Origin: an uncultured Streptococcus sp.
GTDB lineage: Bacteria; Bacillota; Bacilli; Lactobacillales; Streptococcaceae
Length of the DNA: 20,401 nucleotides
Assembly: GCA_905373305.1 (NCBI GenBank)
Contig: CAJPSM010000014.1
Coordinates: 1-20,401, forward strand
Reading direction: 5' to 3'
Shown: positions 1-6,372 of the stretch, in pieces
Layout of the letters: each line of letters starts with the position of its first letter
Position numbering within the stretch: position 1 is the stretch's first letter
The notes under the pieces: generated by a model
What the model was told of the DNA's origin: nothing
Database searches by the model: none
The model's input: only the letters and a program-made list of their open reading frames with translations
Translations under genes and position numbers: made by a program

Positions 1-360
1 ATTTTTCAAGATTTCAGCCTTGATTTCATCAGAAACACCCTGACCTTCCTCTTCTATTTTTTTAATCGCCTCAACAACATGCCCGAGATCAACTGTCGCC
101 TCTGTTACTGTCTTAACAGGTTCGTTTTGTTCATTGATTTCTTTCGGAACACCTTTTACGGCTTGTTGATTGGCCTTAATCACAGTCGTCTCACTAATCG
201 CCTCAATATCAACCTGAGCTGGTTTTTTCCCAAATAAGCCTAAAAAACCTTTCTTCTCTTTGGACACGACCTTGATGTGAGTCTTCATTCTCGGAATACC
301 TAACTCTTTCAATCCTTTCTGGATTGCTTCTTCAACAGTTGAACCTGTAAATAATACCAT
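1..360 (-). CDS. jag: Jag/KhpB (EloR) RNA-binding protein, N-terminal part
   Basis: The 5' end of the gene for Jag (KhpB, EloR), a cytoplasmic RNA-binding protein that in streptococci helps control peripheral wall growth with KhpA. The 120 codons present start MVLFTGSTVEEAIQKGLKEL, the typical Jag_N domain (about residues 1-50, including a GFLGLFGKK segment), and continue into an acidic, lysine-containing linker. The KH and R3H RNA-binding domains lie beyond the left edge, so the gene is partial only because the window ends. The ATG at 358-360 is 17 nt after the yidC stop and is preceded by AAGGAGGAA, which touches that stop codon; the two genes are almost certainly co-transcribed and translationally coupled. 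Identity rests on the N-terminal domain and on the rnpA-yidC-jag order. Confidence 0.93.
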   Translation of the reverse strand, partial: MVLFTGSTVEEAIQKGLKELGIPRMKTHIKVVSKEKKGFLGLFGKKPAQVDIEAISETTVIKANQQAVKGVPKEINEQNEPVKTVTEATVDLGHVVEAIKKIEEEGQGVSDEIKAEILKN

Positions 361-377
361 TATCAGATTCCTCCTTA

Positions 378-1190
378 TTATTTCGTTTTCTGAGCCTTTT
401 TCTTGGCTTTTCTTTTTCTATTTTCCAAATCTTTTTTAGCTTGTACTTCCGCCTCACGCGCTGCAATAATCTTAAAAGGATTATTTAAGAAGTAAGTTTG
501 CAAAACTTGATAAGCATTGGATACTGCCCAGTACAAGGCCACGCCACTAGGTGAAGAGATGGCAAAGATAAAGATCAGTACAGGCATCCCGTACATCATC
601 CCTGTCATAGCTCCACTTCTTTCAGGTAAAGCCTTATTCGATAACCAACTACTTAAGAAGGTAAAGACTGCTGCCAAAATCGGAAGGATAAAGCTTGTGT
701 CTACTCCCCCAAGGTTCACCCACAAAAAATGCCCTGTTTTCAAAAAGTCTACTCGAATCAAGGCTTGAAAGAGAGCCAAGAGAACCGGCATTTGAATCAA
801 AATCGGCCAGAGAGAAGAAGAGTGTTTGACCCCTAATTCTTTATAGACCTTCCTCATCTCCTGATCCAGCTTGGTTCTACTTTCCATATCACGACCTGGA
901 TATTGTTCTTGCAGAGCCTTGATGCGTGGTTGAGCCTCTTGCATTTTTCTAGAGGCCACCATCTGAGTCTGAAAGACTGGCAATAGAATCGTACGAATCA
1001 GGATCGTAAAGAGGATAATCCCCACTCCGATACTAACGTCAAAGGACAAAAAGCGGATGATTTCAGCAAAAAAATAGACAAATTTACTCCATATATCTGT
1101 AGAATCTGCTGCAACATCGCTTGTCCCACAGGCTGTCATGACAAATAAGGACAAGCCCAGCAAACTAGTCAACTGTAGTTTCTTTTTCAC
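378..1190 (-). CDS. yidC: YidC/Oxa1/SpoIIIJ membrane protein insertase
   Basis: Membrane insertase that places proteins in the cytoplasmic membrane alone or with SecYEG. The 270-residue product begins with a lipoprotein signal (VMTAC, lipidated Cys21), then five predicted membrane segments at about 50-72, 127-148, 165-183, 197-212 and 214-233. Arg66 (LIRTILLP) matches the arginine of the hydrophilic substrate groove in SpoIIIJ-type YidC. The cytoplasmic hairpin at 78-125 and the very basic tail (254-270) are typical of Gram-positive homologues. The start is GTG at 1188-1190 with AAGGAA about 10 nt upstream, and it overlaps the end of rnpA by 26 nt. Streptococci carry two YidC paralogues; the one next to rnpA and jag is expected here, but I cannot fix the paralogue number from sequence alone. 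Confidence 0.95.
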   Translation of the reverse strand: MKKKLQLTSLLGLSLFVMTACGTSDVAADSTDIWSKFVYFFAEIIRFLSFDVSIGVGIILFTILIRTILLPVFQTQMVASRKMQEAQPRIKALQEQYPGRDMESRTKLDQEMRKVYKELGVKHSSSLWPILIQMPVLLALFQALIRVDFLKTGHFLWVNLGGVDTSFILPILAAVFTFLSSWLSNKALPERSGAMTGMMYGMPVLIFIFAISSPSGVALYWAVSNAYQVLQTYFLNNPFKIIAAREAEVQAKKDLENRKRKAKKKAQKTK

Positions 1191-1536
1191 TCCTAATTCC
1201 TTCCCGGTAAATCTTTGATAACTTTAATACGTGGAGTAGATTTTTCTCCATTTCTGCATAATCCAAGCCTTCAACCCCTTTTCGAGCAATTACGACAAAA
1301 TCAACGTTATCAGCTAAGTGCTCCCTTACGCTTAGCAAAATGTGTCGAATCCGTCTTTTAATTTGATTTCTAGTGACTGCATTCCCTAATTTCTTACTGA
1401 CGGACAGCCCTACTCGAAAATGACTTTTCTGATTTTCCAATTGGTAGACAACAAATTTGCGATTGGCAAAACTTATTCCATCCGTGAAAATAGCCTTAAA
1501 ATCTTTCTCTCTTTTTACACGAAAGCTTTTCTTCAA
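1165..1536 (-). CDS. rnpA: ribonuclease P protein component
   Basis: Small basic protein subunit of RNase P, which helps the catalytic RNA remove 5' leaders from pre-tRNAs. The 123 residues show the family layout: an N-terminal VKREKDFKAIF segment, a central FRVGLSVSKKLGNAVTRNQIK stretch and the RNR signature R-N-x2-K-R-R-I-R around residues 56-64. The start is TTG at 1534-1536, preceded by GGAG eight nucleotides upstream. An ATG lies 10 nt before it but is out of frame. The gene overlaps yidC by 26 nt and heads the rnpA-yidC-jag transcript; the promoter lies just upstream at 1566-1593. No truncation is visible. Confidence 0.96.
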   Translation of the reverse strand: MKKSFRVKREKDFKAIFTDGISFANRKFVVYQLENQKSHFRVGLSVSKKLGNAVTRNQIKRRIRHILLSVREHLADNVDFVVIARKGVEGLDYAEMEKNLLHVLKLSKIYREGIRSEKETTVD

Positions 1537-1565
1537 AACTCAACTCCATCTATTAAATTACTACT

Positions 1566-1593
1566 ATTATACCATAAATTTCAAAAAAGCCAA
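1566..1593 (-). promoter_or_regulatory. extended -10 promoter of rnpA-yidC-jag
   Basis: On the minus strand the sequence reads TTGGCT, 16 nt, then TATAAT (1566-1571), with TG at 1573-1574 making an extended -10 (TGGTATAAT). The predicted transcript starts near 1559, about 23 nt before the rnpA TTG. This is the only convincing sigma-A promoter for the three-gene group in the window. Confidence 0.7.
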
Positions 1594-1624
1594 TAATGAC
1601 AAGGTTTTAGACTGTTTTAACAAC

Positions 1625-1660
1625 AAAAAGTTGGGAAAATTTATCTCCCAACTCCTTTTT
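1625..1660 (-). terminator. rho-independent terminator after ackA
   Basis: A 7-bp stem (1630-1636 with 1646-1652; GTTGGGA/TCCCAAC) has A/T tracts on both sides. On the minus strand it is followed by CTTTTTG, so it ends the ackA transcript 36 nt after the stop codon. The opposite flank would also serve as a T-run on the plus strand. Confidence 0.8.
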
Positions 1661-1695
1661 ATTGTATCTTACCTTGTAATTTTATTCAGATTATC

Positions 1696-2886
1696 TTACT
1701 TTTTCAAGCGTTCAACATCACGAGCGATAACCAATTCTTCATCAGTTGGGATAACTAAGACACGAACTTTAGCAGCTTCTGTTGAGATATCACCTGTTGC
1801 TCCAAAGACATTCTTTTCTGGATCGACATCGCAGCCAAACCAAGAAATGCCTTCAATGACCATCTGACGAATCGTTACAGAGTTTTCTCCAATTCCGGCT
1901 GTAAAGATAATGGCATCTGCACCATTCAAAACTGCTAAATACTGACCAATGTATTTTTGGATACGATCTACAAAAATTTCATTTGCCAGCTGCGCTTTCT
2001 CATCACCTGCACGCATAGCTTCGTGAATATCACGCATATCACTTGATCTCTCAGAAACACCCAAAAGTCCTGACTCACGATTTAGGATTCGACTGATATC
2101 CTCTGGTGTATTAAAGTCATCTGTATGTTGCATTAAATAGGGGATAATAGCTGGATCAATATCACCTGTGCGTGTTCCCATCATAATACCACCAAGCGGA
2201 GTGAAGCCCATAGAAGTATCAACAGACTGACCACCTTTAACTGCTGTAATAGAGCCACCATTACCAATATGGCAAGTAATCAATTTCAAGTCTTCTAGTG
2301 GTCGACCTAAAATTTTAGCTGCTTCTCCTGCTACAAACTGATGACTTGTCCCATGGGCTCCATACTTACGAACTTTATTTTCAGTATAGTATTTATTTGG
2401 AAGAGGATAGCGATAGGCTTTTTCTGGCATGGTTGTGTGGAATGAAGTATCAAAAACAACAACGCTAGTGATATCCGGAAGCAATTCCTTGAATGCGCGA
2501 ATTCCTGCTGCGTTGGCTGGGTTGTGGAGAGGTGCCAAAAGTCCCAACTCTTCAACCTTTTCTAAAACATCTCCCTCAACGACCGTTGATTCTTTGAAAT
2601 ATTCACCACCAGCCACAACACGGTGCCCAACACCAGTTATTTCATCATAACCTTTGATGATACCAAAACGAATCAGATCATCTAATAAAATTTTAACAGC
2701 TTGTGTGTGATCGTCAATATCAAGAATTTGTTGTTCAGAACGGCCGTCGAATTTTACAGTTGAGATAGAGTCTTTCAAGCCAATACGTTCAATTAAGCCT
2801 TTGGCCAATACTATTTCTTCTGGCATTTGGTAAAGTTGCCATTTCAAACTCGAGCTTCCTGCATTGATTGCAATTGTTTTAGTCAT
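1696..2886 (-). CDS. ackA: acetate kinase
   Basis: Acetate kinase makes ATP and acetate from acetyl phosphate and ADP, the last step of mixed-acid or pyruvate-oxidase-linked metabolism in streptococci; acetyl phosphate is also a small-molecule phosphodonor. The 396-residue protein is full length. Visible family residues are Asn8 in NAGSSSLKWQL, Arg89 in GHRVVAGGEYF, Asp146 in VFDTSFH, His178 in GAHGTSH, the ATP-site HIGNGGS loop (206-212), Arg239 in GTRTGD and Glu384 in TDEEL. The ATG at 2884-2886 has AAGAGG 9-14 nt upstream. It has its own extended -10 promoter and a near-perfect cre site covering the expected transcription start, so CcpA control is likely. The methyltransferase gene upstream ends 49 nt away, so partial co-transcription is also possible. 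Confidence 0.98.
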   Translation of the reverse strand: MTKTIAINAGSSSLKWQLYQMPEEIVLAKGLIERIGLKDSISTVKFDGRSEQQILDIDDHTQAVKILLDDLIRFGIIKGYDEITGVGHRVVAGGEYFKESTVVEGDVLEKVEELGLLAPLHNPANAAGIRAFKELLPDITSVVVFDTSFHTTMPEKAYRYPLPNKYYTENKVRKYGAHGTSHQFVAGEAAKILGRPLEDLKLITCHIGNGGSITAVKGGQSVDTSMGFTPLGGIMMGTRTGDIDPAIIPYLMQHTDDFNTPEDISRILNRESGLLGVSERSSDMRDIHEAMRAGDEKAQLANEIFVDRIQKYIGQYLAVLNGADAIIFTAGIGENSVTIRQMVIEGISWFGCDVDPEKNVFGATGDISTEAAKVRVLVIPTDEELVIARDVERLKK

Positions 2887-2900
2887 AACATGATACCTCT

Positions 2901-2914
2901 TTTAAGCGTTTTCA
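2901..2914 (-). promoter_or_regulatory. catabolite responsive element (cre) of ackA
   Basis: On the minus strand TGAAAACGCTTAAA matches the CcpA consensus TGWAANCGNTNWCA at every fixed position except the second-last (A for C). It lies immediately downstream of the ackA -10 box and covers the predicted +1, a position where bound CcpA would normally repress. Confidence 0.65.
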
Positions 2915-2917
2915 ACT

Positions 2918-2926
2918 ATTATAACA
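2918..2926 (-). promoter_or_regulatory. extended -10 promoter of ackA
   Basis: TGTTATAAT on the minus strand (TATAAT at 2918-2923) is a perfect extended -10. The -35 position falls at the end of the upstream methyltransferase gene and is poor (CTGAAA). The predicted start is near 2911, giving a leader of about 25 nt that carries the cre site and the ribosome binding site. Confidence 0.6.
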
Positions 2927-2935
2927 AAATTTACC

Positions 2936-3889
2936 TTATATTTCAGTACCTTTGCTCCATTTTTGAAAATTTTCTTTGAATTTCATTAGTGCAGCTGGGT
3001 CTTGCAAACTTTCTAGCGGATACACAAAAGGTTGCAGTTCCTGTTCAGTTTTCTTCTGTAAAACGAAAATACTCTTAGCCTGACTGGCCGTTGAGAAAAT
3101 ATCCTCTGGCAGAGTGATGATGGCAGCAAGACTCACTTCATCTTTGATCCAACCTTTTAACAAATCACTTTGAGGGCTGGTCAATAAATCACTCGGAGCT
3201 AGAAAAATAGCATAGCCATCTGACTTAAGATACTTGAGACCTTGTTCCATCAGCAAATGATGGGCATAGGTATGTTCTTGACTAGAAGCCACTTGATAAC
3301 GAGATGCAATGGTATCATCCGGGTAATAGCCGACAGGCAAGTCGCTAATGACCACATCGCTTTCTTTAAGCATCTGCGGACGAACGGCGTCGCCTTGAAC
3401 AAATCCAGCCTGCAAACCAATCACATCGGCCATACTAGCCGCTAAATCAATCAGCAAATCATCCACTTCGATTCCCAAGTAATTCACTTTTTTAGCAAGA
3501 GAAGTCAAGAAAGTAGCGCCAAGAATTCCCATGCCAGAACCCATTTCGAGGATGCTTATTTCCTCTTTATGAAGCAACTCTTCCACAATAAGTACCAAGA
3601 GGAGGGCAATGGCATCCGGCGTAAACTGGTGATTGGCCTGCAAAGGCTCCGTTTGTCCTGCCTTCATCAAGAGAAACTGGTAGGTCTTGAGCCACTCTTC
3701 CTTGCGAAGTGCTAAGCGCTTAAGGGCTTGATTGTTCTCCTTGACCTGCTCTAGCTCAGTTTCGCCATCCAGATAGATGCTGTTTTGCTCTACCAAGGCG
3801 TCATAAAAGTTGGTCGCCAAATCACTTTGGATGACTTGGACATTCTCCAGTAAATACGTATAAGCTTGTTCTATTTTTTCAAAATCCAT
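2936..3889 (-). CDS. YtxK-like class I SAM-dependent methyltransferase
   Basis: A 317-residue Rossmann-fold methyltransferase of the N6-adenine DNA-methylase-like group, similar to Bacillus YtxK, which also neighbours ackA. The first 90 residues are helical and charged. The SAM-binding motif I is LEMGSGMG (114-121), the acidic residue of motif II is in GIEVDD (139-144), and motif IV is SDLPVGYYP (182-190), related to the (N/D)PP(Y/F) catalytic motif but with Leu-Pro-Val. The conserved block FLAPSDLL follows at 229-236. No separate target-recognition domain is visible, so it is probably not a restriction-system methylase; the substrate is unknown. The ATG at 3887-3889 has a close AGGAA. It follows a terminator and precedes ackA, just downstream of the comG region. 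Confidence 0.85.
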   Translation of the reverse strand: MDFEKIEQAYTYLLENVQVIQSDLATNFYDALVEQNSIYLDGETELEQVKENNQALKRLALRKEEWLKTYQFLLMKAGQTEPLQANHQFTPDAIALLLVLIVEELLHKEEISILEMGSGMGILGATFLTSLAKKVNYLGIEVDDLLIDLAASMADVIGLQAGFVQGDAVRPQMLKESDVVISDLPVGYYPDDTIASRYQVASSQEHTYAHHLLMEQGLKYLKSDGYAIFLAPSDLLTSPQSDLLKGWIKDEVSLAAIITLPEDIFSTASQAKSIFVLQKKTEQELQPFVYPLESLQDPAALMKFKENFQKWSKGTEI

Positions 3890-3933
3890 ATTCCTATCTT
3901 ATCAAAATTCCCCTATTTTTTCCATCTGAAGAG

Positions 3934-3967
3934 AAAAAATCACTGCTTTAATCAGCAAGTGATTTTT
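3934..3967 (-). terminator. terminator ending the comG/methyltransferase transcript
   Basis: A long A/T-flanked hairpin (3934-3946 with 3955-3967, one bulge; AATCAC/GTGATT core) contains the TAA stop of the 3948-4538 methyltransferase in its loop and is followed on the minus strand by TTTTTT. It should reduce read-through from the comG operon into the YtxK-like gene and ackA. Confidence 0.7.
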
Positions 3968-4538
3968 GGGCTACAGTTAAAAAGAGCTCTGCATAATTTC
4001 CTAGGAAAAGATCCTCAGCACTGTAAAGAATCTGACTGCCAATGCTCGAAAAACCAAAATGGGCGAGCTTGGTTTCCAGTTCGGCCAATTCAAATCCGTG
4101 GCGGTTGGTATCTGTCTTGACAAAATCAGCAATGAGGACTTGTCCCTTCTCTCTAAGGTGATGGTGAAACATGGCAAGAGTCGCATCTAGATCAGGCATA
4201 TGATGAAGAACTCGGCTGACAACAATCAGGTCAAATTGCTGCTCCAAGGGATTTGCCAGTAAATCCTGCTCCAAGAGTTGAAGATTCCTGATTTCTTGGT
4301 CCTCTGCTTTCAAACGGGCTTGCTCCAGCATTTTTTCCGAGATGTCTACAAGGGTAACCGCCTTGGCCTGCTTGGCTAGGGGCAAGGCTAACAGACCCGT
4401 CCCACCACCAAAATCCAGTATTTCCTTGTCTGATAGAAGATCGATCTGTTTTTCAACTGCCTGACAAACCAAGTTTGCAAGAAAGATATTTCTGGGCGAA
4501 TCAAAGGTTTCTGCTTTGTGATTAAAATCGTGTTTCAT
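3948..4538 (-). CDS. class I SAM-dependent methyltransferase
   Basis: A 196-residue small-molecule-type methyltransferase (Methyltransf_11/25-like). Motif I is LDFGGGTG (41-48), the acidic residue of motif II is in VTLVDISEKM (61-70), and the post-I segment QFDLIVVSRVLHHMPD (101-116) is typical of UbiE-like enzymes. The substrate is unknown. I place the start at the ATG 4536-4538 (MKHDFNHKAETFD) because it matches the usual family start; a TTG six codons upstream (4554-4556) is possible but neither has a Shine-Dalgarno. An extended -10 (TGTTACACT) ends exactly 6 nt before the ATG, suggesting a leaderless transcript in addition to read-through from comGG, whose stop is 32 nt upstream. The end of the gene is folded into a terminator. 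Confidence 0.85.
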   Translation of the reverse strand: MKHDFNHKAETFDSPRNIFLANLVCQAVEKQIDLLSDKEILDFGGGTGLLALPLAKQAKAVTLVDISEKMLEQARLKAEDQEIRNLQLLEQDLLANPLEQQFDLIVVSRVLHHMPDLDATLAMFHHHLREKGQVLIADFVKTDTNRHGFELAELETKLAHFGFSSIGSQILYSAEDLFLGNYAELFLTVAQKSLAD

Positions 4539-4544
4539 GCTTTT

Positions 4545-4553
4545 AGTGTAACA
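4545..4553 (-). promoter_or_regulatory. possible extended -10 giving a leaderless methyltransferase mRNA
   Basis: TG-T-TACACT on the minus strand ends 6 nt before the ATG at 4536-4538, which puts the predicted +1 on the A of the ATG. The -35 region is poor. The alternative is that the gene is expressed only by read-through from comG. Confidence 0.35.
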
Positions 4554-4570
4554 CAAAGAAGTTGATTTGC

Positions 4571-4984
4571 CTAGGAATTGCCTTTCTTGTCTGCCTTATT
4601 GTCTTTTTCTTTCTGATTGGTTTGTTGACTTGAGTTGGTAGATGATTGTTCCTTAGAGTCCGTTTTCTTTTCCTTAGGTTTCATCGAAGGAAAGAGAAAT
4701 TCATAGTTGCTCTTATTCATTCGAACACTTGTTGTAAAACCTGTTTTCGTATTTTGATAAGCGACTTTTCCTAGATTAAAGACACGTTCTCCACTTTCCT
4801 GCTCAGCCTTATCTTTGCTTCGTTTGGCCATGGCAAAAGCGACCAACTTTTCTTTGTTTAGGGTAAAGTCTTTGTGATGGGCGACTTGCCGATTCAAATA
4901 AAACTGCAACAAAAGGCTAAAAATGGCTGCCATGGTGACTGCATATAAAAGAACGCCTGCCTTAACTTTTTGCTTTTTCCACAC
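4571..4984 (-). CDS. comGG: ComGG minor pseudopilin
   Basis: Last gene of the competence pilus operon. The 137-residue protein starts with a short basic leader and an N-terminal membrane helix: KVKA then GVLLYAVTMAAIFSLLLQFY, with the expected prepilin-peptidase cut between Ala9 and Gly10. The usual Glu at +5 of the mature protein is replaced by Tyr14, as expected for the ComGG/GspK-like minor subunit that caps a pseudopilus. The last 35 residues are highly charged and rich in Lys, Ser, Gln and Asn. The start is GTG at 4982-4984 with GGAG about 10 nt upstream, and it overlaps comGF by 23 nt. The stop of comGF lies in the codon for Lys8 next to the cut site. Confidence 0.9.
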   Translation of the reverse strand: MWKKQKVKAGVLLYAVTMAAIFSLLLQFYLNRQVAHHKDFTLNKEKLVAFAMAKRSKDKAEQESGERVFNLGKVAYQNTKTGFTTSVRMNKSNYEFLFPSMKPKEKKTDSKEQSSTNSSQQTNQKEKDNKADKKGNS

Positions 4985-5423
4985 GATAGACGAACTCCCT
5001 TTCTAAGCCTTTTTGAAATTGGAAACGAAAGCGAACCAGTTGATTATCCTCTGTAATTTGAGCTGATTTGAGTCCGTAAACCATTGGCTGGTAACCTCGT
5101 CCACTGCTATCGGTTTTCCGAAAATCATCTGATTTGGATTTACCCATAGCGATATCCTTGCCATCTTGCTTCACATAGAGGCGATTGCCTTCCACTTTTT
5201 CAAACTGCGAACGCTCTAACTCCGTCTCTAGCTGGTCCACAAACAAGAGCCACTCCTTTTGCTCGCTTTGTTGCTGGTAGCGAACTTCTGAAATGAGGAG
5301 CTGACTCATAGCTTGAAAGAGGAGCAAGCCACCGCTAATGACGATGAGGGCAATCAGAGATTCCAAAAGAGTGAAAGCTCTTACCTTACTGCTCTTTAAG
5401 ATCAAGCAATTTCTCTGAACCAT
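4962..5423 (-). CDS. comGF: ComGF minor pseudopilin
   Basis: Minor pilin-like protein of the transformation pilus, needed for DNA uptake. The 153 residues start MVQRNCLILKSSKVRA, followed by the type IV pilin signature FTLLESLIALIV; the cut is after Ala16 and the conserved Glu is Glu21 (+5). The rest is a soluble domain with a central QQQSEQKEWLLFVDQLETEL helix and a beta-rich C-terminal half. I chose the ATG at 5421-5423 because GGAGG sits 6 nt before it; the open frame continues 17 codons further upstream but without a ribosome binding site. It overlaps comGE by 38 nt and comGG by 23 nt, so translation is likely coupled. Confidence 0.93.
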   Translation of the reverse strand: MVQRNCLILKSSKVRAFTLLESLIALIVISGGLLLFQAMSQLLISEVRYQQQSEQKEWLLFVDQLETELERSQFEKVEGNRLYVKQDGKDIAMGKSKSDDFRKTDSSGRGYQPMVYGLKSAQITEDNQLVRFRFQFQKGLEREFVYRVEKAKS

Positions 5424-5688
5424 GGTAGACCTCCAATCCTTTTTCGCTAGCAAACACCTGAATCTCCACGCCATTGACCTTCATTTGATTTTGCCCCGTC
5501 TGCAAGGCCATCTTGGCTACTCGTAGAACTTCCTCTTTTTGCAAGATTTCTGCCTCTTCTTGTCTATTTTTCTGAATTTGTCCCAAGAGGAGGGTTGCAA
5601 TACTGGCAAATATGGCTAGTGCTACTACCGCTTCCAGTAAAATCACTGCCCTAATTTTTTGTTTCCTTAATGCGTTTAATTTTCCCAT
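5386..5688 (-). CDS. comGE: ComGE minor pseudopilin
   Basis: A 100-residue minor pseudopilin of the ComG machine. Leader MGKLNALRKQKIRA precedes the hydrophobic helix VILLEAVVALAIFASIATLLL; the expected cut is Ala14/Val15 (Val instead of Phe at +1) and the conserved Glu is Glu19. A short soluble part with a helix rich in Glu and Gln (40-60) follows. The start is ATG at 5686-5688, with AGGAA immediately upstream, a spacing so short that coupling to comGD translation probably matters. It overlaps comGD and comGF by exactly 38 nt each. Confidence 0.92.
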   Translation of the reverse strand: MGKLNALRKQKIRAVILLEAVVALAIFASIATLLLGQIQKNRQEEAEILQKEEVLRVAKMALQTGQNQMKVNGVEIQVFASEKGLEVYHGSEKLLDLKEQ

Positions 5689-6085
5689 TTCCTAAATATA
5701 ATCGATAGCTGATTGCTCCTTTTCTGGTCTGAAATTCAACCTTAGCCAGGGACGAATTGCCCCCAGCTCGGTCAAATATAATGCTTTGTCCTGATGGTGC
5801 TTGAATTCCTTTGGGAACGGTTAATTTTTGACTGCCATTACTAATCGTCTGCCCATCTAAGTTTAGACTGGTCTTTTGCTGACTCGCTAGACTGCGTTTT
5901 TGAGTTTCCCGATAGAGTGCCTCAAACTCCATGAAAAAGATCTGCTCCTCCACCGCTGCAAAACTGGACTGAACTGAGCCGGATAAGCCCAAGGCAATGA
6001 TACTCACAAGTCCCAAAACCAAGAGACATTCTAACATGGTAAACGCCTTAATCCGCAACAGTTTGACTTGTTTTTTGTTTTGCAT
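5651..6085 (-). CDS. comGD: ComGD pseudopilin
   Basis: A pilin-like component of the competence pilus, 144 residues. The leader MQNKKQVKLLRIKA is followed by FTMLECLLVLGLVSIIALGL, with the cut after Ala14 and Glu19 at +5. The mature domain is beta-rich, for example GQTISNGSQKLTVP and GAISYRLYLGNGKIKRI near the C-terminus, as in GspH-type pseudopilins. The ATG at 6083-6085 has only a weak AAAGAA upstream. The gene overlaps the end of comGC by 38 nt and the start of comGE by 38 nt, consistent with translational coupling. Confidence 0.93.
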   Translation of the reverse strand: MQNKKQVKLLRIKAFTMLECLLVLGLVSIIALGLSGSVQSSFAAVEEQIFFMEFEALYRETQKRSLASQQKTSLNLDGQTISNGSQKLTVPKGIQAPSGQSIIFDRAGGNSSLAKVEFQTRKGAISYRLYLGNGKIKRIKETKN

Positions 6086-6371
6086 GGTATTCTTTGTAAG
6101 CTTTGGCTTGCTCAGCTGTGATACGGCCGTCCGCCTGTAATTTACTTAGACTCGCATCTTCATTCTTGTCCAGACTATAGAGTTCTGCCTGACTTTCCAC
6201 CACCTTAACAACAGCAGCTTTTCCTTTGTCATCAACGGCATCCTTTTGCTTGGTCAAATTGGGCACAAAGAGCAAGAGAAGTACGCTGATGATTAAAAGG
6301 ACCACCAACATTTCCACGAGAGTAAAGGCTTTCGCCTTGGCTTTTTTCAAATTTGTCATGAGTTTTTTCAT
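6048..6371 (-). CDS. comGC: ComGC major competence pilin
   Basis: The main structural subunit of the transformation pilus, which binds DNA outside the cell in pneumococcus. The 107 residues have a basic leader ending KAKAKA, then the classic FTLVEMLVVLLIISVLLLLF helix: cut after Ala15 and Glu20 at +5. The soluble domain is helical (KAAVVKVVESQAELYSLDKN, then SLSKLQADGRITAEQAKAYKEY). The last residues (AKQKTSQTVAD) look different from the pneumococcal protein as I remember it, fitting an exposed variable end. The ATG at 6369-6371 is 1 nt after the comGB stop; the nearest GGAGG lies inside the comGB end, 12 nt upstream, so termination-reinitiation is likely. Confidence 0.95.
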   Translation of the reverse strand: MKKLMTNLKKAKAKAFTLVEMLVVLLIISVLLLLFVPNLTKQKDAVDDKGKAAVVKVVESQAELYSLDKNEDASLSKLQADGRITAEQAKAYKEYHAKQKTSQTVAD

Positions 6372-6372
6372 T

